Below, in pieces: positions 59,892 to 64,000 of a stretch of 64,000 nucleotides of DNA (positions within the stretch are counted from its first letter, which is position 1; each line of letters starts with the position of its first letter). The stretch comes from Sulfitobacter dubius (GTDB lineage: Bacteria; Pseudomonadota; Alphaproteobacteria; Rhodobacterales; Rhodobacteraceae). The translations under genes and the position numbers were made by a program. The stretch lies in assembly GCF_900113435.1 (NCBI RefSeq), contig NZ_FOPG01000004.1:124001-188000 (forward strand). Reading direction: 5' to 3'. The notes under the pieces were generated by a model. The model searched no databases. It had not been told where the DNA came from and was given only the letters and a program-made list of their open reading frames with translations.

Positions 59892-61663
59892 AGCTCGGCC
59901 TCCCACCGCCGCGACAGGCGCATCGCGCCGTTGATGATGCCAACCATGGAATAGGTCTGCGGGAAGTTGCCCCAGCCCTCGCCGGTGGCGAATGCGGTGT
60001 CTTCGGACATGAGGCCAAGGTGATTGCGGGCTTCCAACAGTTCTTCGAACAGTTTGCGGGCTTCCTCTTCGCGGCCAATCCGCGCCAGCGCATCAATCCG
60101 CCAGAAAGCGCAGACGTTAAAGCCGACCTCGGGCACACCGAAATCATCCGCCTCTTCGTAACGCAGCATGAAGGGGCCACGGCCCAGCACTTCGGAAAGA
60201 CGCTCGACCGTGGCGATGAACCGCGGGTCTTTCGGTGGTAGGAAACCGACCTCCCCCATCAGCAAGACACTGGCATCCAAGGTGCTGCCGCCAAAGCTTT
60301 CGACAAAGGCGCCGCGTTCTTCTGACCAAGCGTTGTCGAGGATCTTGTCGCGGATCACCTCGGCGCGCTCGGCCCAAAGGGCGGCGCGGTCGTCCAATTT
60401 CAAATGGCGCGCGATCTTGCCCAAACGGTCGCAGGCAGCCCAGCACATAAGTGACGAAGACGTGTGAATGCGGGCACGGCTGCGCAATTCCCAGATGCCC
60501 GCATCAGGCTGGTCGTGCAGTTCCCATGCCTGCTCGCCCAAGGGCTCAAGCTGCTCAAACGCTGTGCGCCCGGTGTTCATCGGCAGGCGGTGATCAAAAA
60601 ACGCGGGCGCTGCGCCAAGGATGATATTGCCATAGGTGTCGTGTTGGAAATGCTCATGCGCCTGATTGCCGATCCGCACCGGCCCCATGCCGCGGAACCC
60701 CTGCAAGCTGGGCGAGATACGTTCGGTCAGCGCCGTCTCAAGCCCCAGCCCCAGCACCGGTTGGATATGCCCGCCTTCGGCATCCGCCACGGCATTCATC
60801 AGCCATTGGAAATAATGCTCCAAGGTGCGGGTCGCGGCGAGGCTGTTGAGCGCGCGGACGGTGAAAAACGCATCGCGGACCCAGCAATAGCGGTAATCCC
60901 AGTTGCGCCCAGAATCCGGCGCTTCGGGCAGCGAGGTAGTGATCGCGGCAATCACCCCGCCCGTGGCCTCATAGCTGCAAAGTTTCAGCGTGATCGCGGC
61001 GCGAATGACGGCCTCTTGCCATTCGAAAGGGATCGCCAAACGCTGGGTCCATCGCTGCCAATAGCGGGTGGTTTTGGTGCGAAAGGTGGTGCCGATCTGC
61101 TCGGCACTGTCTGACAGCGTCTCGTCGGGGCCAAGGATGAATGTCATCTCGCCTTCAAGATTTATCAAACGCGCGTCCAGCACATGGTCAATCGGCGCGT
61201 CGGTGGTCAGGCGCATGTTCTGCTCAGGCCCGACAAAGCGCACATGGTTCGACCCGCGGGTAAGCGTGGGGGCCACCTCTCCCCATTGAAAGCGCGGTTT
61301 CAGGCGCATCCTCACGCGAGGCGAACCCTCAATGCGTCGCACTTGCCGCACCAGCATCTGGGGGCGAAAGCTGCGGCCATAGGCGGTGAAACGGGGACAG
61401 AAATCGACAATCTCAACCGCGCCCTTGGCGCTGCGCAGGACCGTGCGCAGGATCGCGGTATTGGGCAGATAGCTTTGTTCGCTTTCCGTCATGTCTTCGA
61501 GTTCAACGGCAAACTCCCCGTCGCCCTCTTCGCCTGCGCCATGACCCATCAGGCTGTGAAAGACCGGATCGCCGTCAAACCGTGGCAGGCAAAACCAGTT
61601 GATCGCTCCTTCGCGACTGACCAAAGCCGCGACTGCGCAGTTCCCGATGACACCCAGATCCAT
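59888..61663 (-). CDS. GH15-family glycoside hydrolase (glucoamylase/trehalase-like)
   Basis: A 591-residue cytoplasmic protein. The N-terminal trehalase-like domain starts MDLGVIGNCAVAALVSREGA and includes INWFCLPRFDGDPVF. The (alpha/alpha)6 catalytic domain shows NWDYRYCWVRDAFFTVRAL with the general-acid region, and EVGFNVCAFWRIDALARIG near the end. In related alphaproteobacteria such genes lie with otsA and otsB in trehalose loci. Here it follows otsB by 45 bases on the same strand, but otsA is not seen. It could hydrolyse trehalose or short alpha-glucans. Confidence 0.9.
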   Translation of the reverse strand: MDLGVIGNCAVAALVSREGAINWFCLPRFDGDPVFHSLMGHGAGEEGDGEFAVELEDMTESEQSYLPNTAILRTVLRSAKGAVEIVDFCPRFTAYGRSFRPQMLVRQVRRIEGSPRVRMRLKPRFQWGEVAPTLTRGSNHVRFVGPEQNMRLTTDAPIDHVLDARLINLEGEMTFILGPDETLSDSAEQIGTTFRTKTTRYWQRWTQRLAIPFEWQEAVIRAAITLKLCSYEATGGVIAAITTSLPEAPDSGRNWDYRYCWVRDAFFTVRALNSLAATRTLEHYFQWLMNAVADAEGGHIQPVLGLGLETALTERISPSLQGFRGMGPVRIGNQAHEHFQHDTYGNIILGAAPAFFDHRLPMNTGRTAFEQLEPLGEQAWELHDQPDAGIWELRSRARIHTSSSLMCWAACDRLGKIARHLKLDDRAALWAERAEVIRDKILDNAWSEERGAFVESFGGSTLDASVLLMGEVGFLPPKDPRFIATVERLSEVLGRGPFMLRYEEADDFGVPEVGFNVCAFWRIDALARIGREEEARKLFEELLEARNHLGLMSEDTAFATGEGWGNFPQTYSMVGIINGAMRLSRRWEAEL

Positions 61664-61708
61664 ACGTCCCTCTTTCCTATTTCTATTGCACCTGCCGGGC
61701 GGGCCAGC

Positions 61709-62458
61709 TCAGCGCATAATCTCTTCTAGCCAATCGGCAAAACCTGCCACATCTGCGATGCGATGCTGTGCTTCCGTCGGCCCTTGGCCGATCTTGATGC
61801 CAAAGCCGCCCTGCGCCTGTGCCGCGCGAAAGCCGTCTTCGTCTGTCACATCGTCGCCCACCATTACGGGCAATCTGTCTGCAAAAGCGGGGGACGCCAT
61901 GAAACGTTCGACTGCCCCGCCTTTGTCGACCCCGTTCAGCGCCACTTCGCTGACCATCTTGCCGTGCAAGCCCCGCAGGCTTGGGTCTTCACCCGTAAGC
62001 GTATCCACAAAGGCGCGGCACACGCCCTCTTGATCAGGGGATTTGCGATAATGCAGGGCAATCGCGCCCGGCTTGCGCTCTGAGGTGACGCCATGCAGCA
62101 CCGCGAATTCCTCAACGCGGTCTATTACAGCGGCGGGGATGCCTTGAATGTCTTGTGAGGTTTCTCCAGCCGCGGAACCAACGCGCAGTTCCAGCCCGTG
62201 CGATCCTGAAACCGGAAGTTGCAGCGCGCCCAAGATGCGGTCCACATCCGCCATCGCCCGGCCTGAGATCACCGCAACAGCGCCATCGGTCGCGGCCATA
62301 AGGCGGGTTAAGAGGTGCCGGGTGCGTTCGGGCAGGCAGGCATCTTCGGGGTTGTCGACAATGGGGGCCAAGGTGCCGTCGAGGTCCAGAAAAAACGCGT
62401 AGCGCCGGGCCGGGATCAACGGCGGCAGACTGCGGTGCGGCAAGGTGGTGCTTTCCAT
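61709..62458 (-). CDS. otsB: Trehalose-6-phosphate phosphatase
   Basis: A 249-residue HAD phosphatase that makes trehalose from trehalose-6-phosphate. Motif I is FFLDLDGTLAPIVDNP, motif II ISGRAMADVD, the substrate segment SGSHGLELR, and motif IV GDDVTDEDGF. The ATG at 62456-62458 gives a normal family length; an ATG 13 codons upstream (62497) is an alternative, and neither has a good ribosome site. It is the first gene of an otsB-GH15 pair. Confidence 0.9.
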   Translation of the reverse strand: MESTTLPHRSLPPLIPARRYAFFLDLDGTLAPIVDNPEDACLPERTRHLLTRLMAATDGAVAVISGRAMADVDRILGALQLPVSGSHGLELRVGSAAGETSQDIQGIPAAVIDRVEEFAVLHGVTSERKPGAIALHYRKSPDQEGVCRAFVDTLTGEDPSLRGLHGKMVSEVALNGVDKGGAVERFMASPAFADRLPVMVGDDVTDEDGFRAAQAQGGFGIKIGQGPTEAQHRIADVAGFADWLEEIMR

Positions 62459-62670
62459 AGGGTCTGGTCTATCCGTCTCATTATACGGGCATTTCATTAG
62501 GAAACTTATGCGTCACCGCAGCGAAATCAAAACATTTATGCTGCAACTGCGCAGAGATGTGCGCAGCACGCCTTGGGAACCCATGTAAAGCAGGGGCGTT
62601 AATCTGCACAGCGGCTCGGGCCGCCGATCTCTTTGCTGCACATTAACCGACACATGTCGCGTCCCCGGAA

Positions 62671-63651
62671 ATGCAAATGAACGCACCATCCACGCTAATG
62701 TATTACCCCGACAGCAAGCCCGGCATCGCCCGTCGGCGGTGTGGACGGGGGTTTTCCTACCACGCGGTCGATGGGCGTTGCATCAAAGACAAGGCTGAAC
62801 GCGATCGATTGACCCAATTGGCAGTGCCCCCGGCCTATGAAAAGGTGTGGATCAGCCCGCATGTGAATGGCCATCTACAGGCCACAGGTTTCGATGCACG
62901 AGGACGTAAGCAGTACCGCTATCATCCGCTCTGGTCAGAGGCACAGGCACAAGAGAAATACGCTAGCCTGCCCGATTTCGCCGAAACGCTGCCCCGCCTG
63001 CGCCGACGCGTGCGGCGTGATCTGAATGGCGAGCTGGGGGAGCGTGCATTCGCGCTGGCCGCCGCCGTGGCGATGATAGACCGTCTGTCGCTTCGGGTGG
63101 GCAATCAGGTCTATGCCAAAACCAACCGCACTTATGGCACGTTAACGCTGAAACGGCGACATCTGGTGCTACGGGACGGTAAGTTGCAAGCGTCTTTCAT
63201 CGCAAAGGGCGGCAAGCGGGTGCGCCGACAGATTGCCCACCGAACCCTCATGCGCGCGTTGGAAAAGATCCGCGACTTGCCGGGCGCTGATCTACTGACA
63301 TGGCTTGATGAGGAGGGGGAGTCGCGCAGTTTGTCCTCCTCGGCCCTAAATGATTACATCGCCGATGCCGCTGGCATAGAAGGGTTCTCGGCCAAGACCT
63401 TTCGCACATGGGCAGGAACGGTCGCGGCATTCGGCGTAGCGCAGGCCCAAGAAAAGCCTACCATCAAGAGCATGGCCGAAGCGGCAGCAGAGAGATTGCA
63501 CAACACCCCCACCATTGCGCGTAACAGCTATATCCATCCGCAGGTGATTGATCTCTGCCAGCACCCTCAAGACTTGCCTGAGCCACCCGATATAGATGAT
63601 ATGACTCAGGCCGAACGCGGATTACTGGCATTCCTGCGCGCGGGGGACTGA
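62671..63651 (+). CDS. DNA topoisomerase IB
   Basis: A 326-residue poxvirus-type topoisomerase that relaxes supercoils through a 3'-phosphotyrosine. The N-terminal part shows GRGFSYHAVDGRCIKD and WISPHVNGHLQATGFDARGR; the catalytic part has IDRLSLRVGNQVYAKTNRTY and AKTFRTWAGTVAAF, and the nucleophile Tyr lies in ARNSYIHPQVID. Common on alphaproteobacterial accessory replicons. Two ATGs (62671, 62677) are possible starts. Confidence 0.92.
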   Translation: MQMNAPSTLMYYPDSKPGIARRRCGRGFSYHAVDGRCIKDKAERDRLTQLAVPPAYEKVWISPHVNGHLQATGFDARGRKQYRYHPLWSEAQAQEKYASLPDFAETLPRLRRRVRRDLNGELGERAFALAAAVAMIDRLSLRVGNQVYAKTNRTYGTLTLKRRHLVLRDGKLQASFIAKGGKRVRRQIAHRTLMRALEKIRDLPGADLLTWLDEEGESRSLSSSALNDYIADAAGIEGFSAKTFRTWAGTVAAFGVAQAQEKPTIKSMAEAAAERLHNTPTIARNSYIHPQVIDLCQHPQDLPEPPDIDDMTQAERGLLAFLRAGD

Positions 63652-63743
63652 GTGCAATTCATGATGCGCTCGAACTTTCGCCGCGTTCGCGCATTGTTAA
63701 CATGAACAGTGCTGCGGCCCGGTATCATAAGGAATAGAATTTC

Positions 63744-64000
63744 ATGAGCGACACAGATGGGCCTACTCTTGACGGTGTGCTTGACCAGATGGAAAATCTT
63801 TCCGGCGGCGATGATCGGCAGATCACGGTGGAAGAGATTATTAACTGCCTCGGCAAACATTCTTTTGCTTCGACCATTCTCGCGTTCAGCCTGATCTCTA
63901 CATCGCCCGCCAGTGGCATTCCTGGGGTTACGGCTTTCGTTGGTCTGGTGGTCATGTTCTTGGTGGTGCAGATGATCGTGGGCCGCGATAGTTTGTGGCT
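63744..64000 (+). CDS. ExoD-like membrane protein, cut by window edge
   Basis: The first 85 codons of an open frame beginning MSDTDGPTLDGVLDQMENL. The section GKHSFASTILAFSLISTSPA, then GIPGVTAFVGLVVMFLVVQM, agrees with the ExoD family of membrane proteins linked to exopolysaccharide synthesis and alkaline tolerance. AAGGA lies upstream of the ATG. The rest of the gene is outside the window. Confidence 0.78.
   Translation, partial: MSDTDGPTLDGVLDQMENLSGGDDRQITVEEIINCLGKHSFASTILAFSLISTSPASGIPGVTAFVGLVVMFLVVQMIVGRDSLW

Noticed and set aside
1..64000. Insertion sequences, CRISPR arrays, rRNA or tRNA genes
   Set aside because: No transposase, integrase, direct-repeat array or structural RNA pattern was noticed on either strand; the search was by eye.

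Overview
The window looks like part of an extrachromosomal replicon (plasmid or chromid) of a marine alphaproteobacterium, most likely of the Roseobacter group (Rhodobacterales). The grounds are a complete repABC module, GC-rich coding sequence, several TRAP transporters, and a formate dehydrogenase cluster with the DUF3305/DUF3306/TorD/DUF6494/DUF6505 companions typical of that group. No rRNA, tRNA, CRISPR or insertion sequence was seen. The order is dense and operonic, with many 4-base ATGA/GTGA stop-start overlaps.

Layout. (1) 1-10.7 kb: a respiratory, Tat-exported, Cys-type formate dehydrogenase (fdhA, fdhB, start of the membrane subunit) with its chaperone and accessory genes, and a divergent set with a poly-ferredoxin, Mrp ATPase and biotin/lipoate-ligase-like protein. 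(2) 10.7-13 kb: tungstate transporter tupBCA, probably feeding metal to the dehydrogenase. (3) 13.3-17 kb: repA-repB-[antisense ctRNA]-repC with a readable ctRNA promoter and terminator. (4) 17-20.1 kb: an orphan Cache/HAMP histidine kinase and an M42 aminopeptidase. (5) 20.2-34.7 kb: a catabolic island with a DctPQM TRAP transporter, a MarR regulator, and a divergent eight-gene operon (VanB-type reductase, Rieske oxygenase alpha and beta, acyl-CoA ligase, thiolase-like protein, DUF35-SDR fusion, cyclase-family hydrolase, SDR), followed by a beta-hydroxyacid dehydrogenase and an aldehyde dehydrogenase. (6) 34.7-37.6 kb: a second DctPQM system. (7) 37.7-42 kb: phosphonate-type ABC transporter phnDCEE with a HAD phosphatase. 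(8) 42.2-51.9 kb: a long minus-strand operon for peptide import (five Dpp-like genes), gamma-glutamyltransferase, DUF1028, TauE/SafE exporter and a FadR-type regulator. (9) 52.2-54 kb: GntR regulator and a DapA-family lyase/deaminase. (10) 54.2-59.2 kb: second cyclase-family hydrolase, MarR, and a two-gene indolepyruvate:ferredoxin-oxidoreductase-like enzyme. (11) 59.3-64 kb: LysE exporter, GH15, trehalose phosphatase, topoisomerase IB and the start of an ExoD-like gene.

The most interesting proposal is that regions 5 and 10 together form an aryl-acetate route, perhaps for indole-3-acetate. The Rieske system would oxygenate the substrate, the ligase would make the CoA ester, and a thiolase-fold protein that has lost its catalytic Cys and His would act with the DUF35-pseudoSDR fusion as a retro-aldolase releasing acetyl-CoA. 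The isatin-hydrolase-like cyclases would open the ring, and the Ior-type enzyme would oxidatively decarboxylate the resulting aryl-glyoxylate. The individual families are read from sequence; the pathway is inference. A 17-base operator, 15/17 identical, occurs at both the Rieske operon promoter and the upstream TRAP operon promoter, which ties uptake and catabolism to the MarR gene between them.

A second recurrent pattern is that all five periplasmic binding-protein genes (tupA, two dctP, phnD, the peptide binding protein) are followed at once by a GC-rich hairpin.
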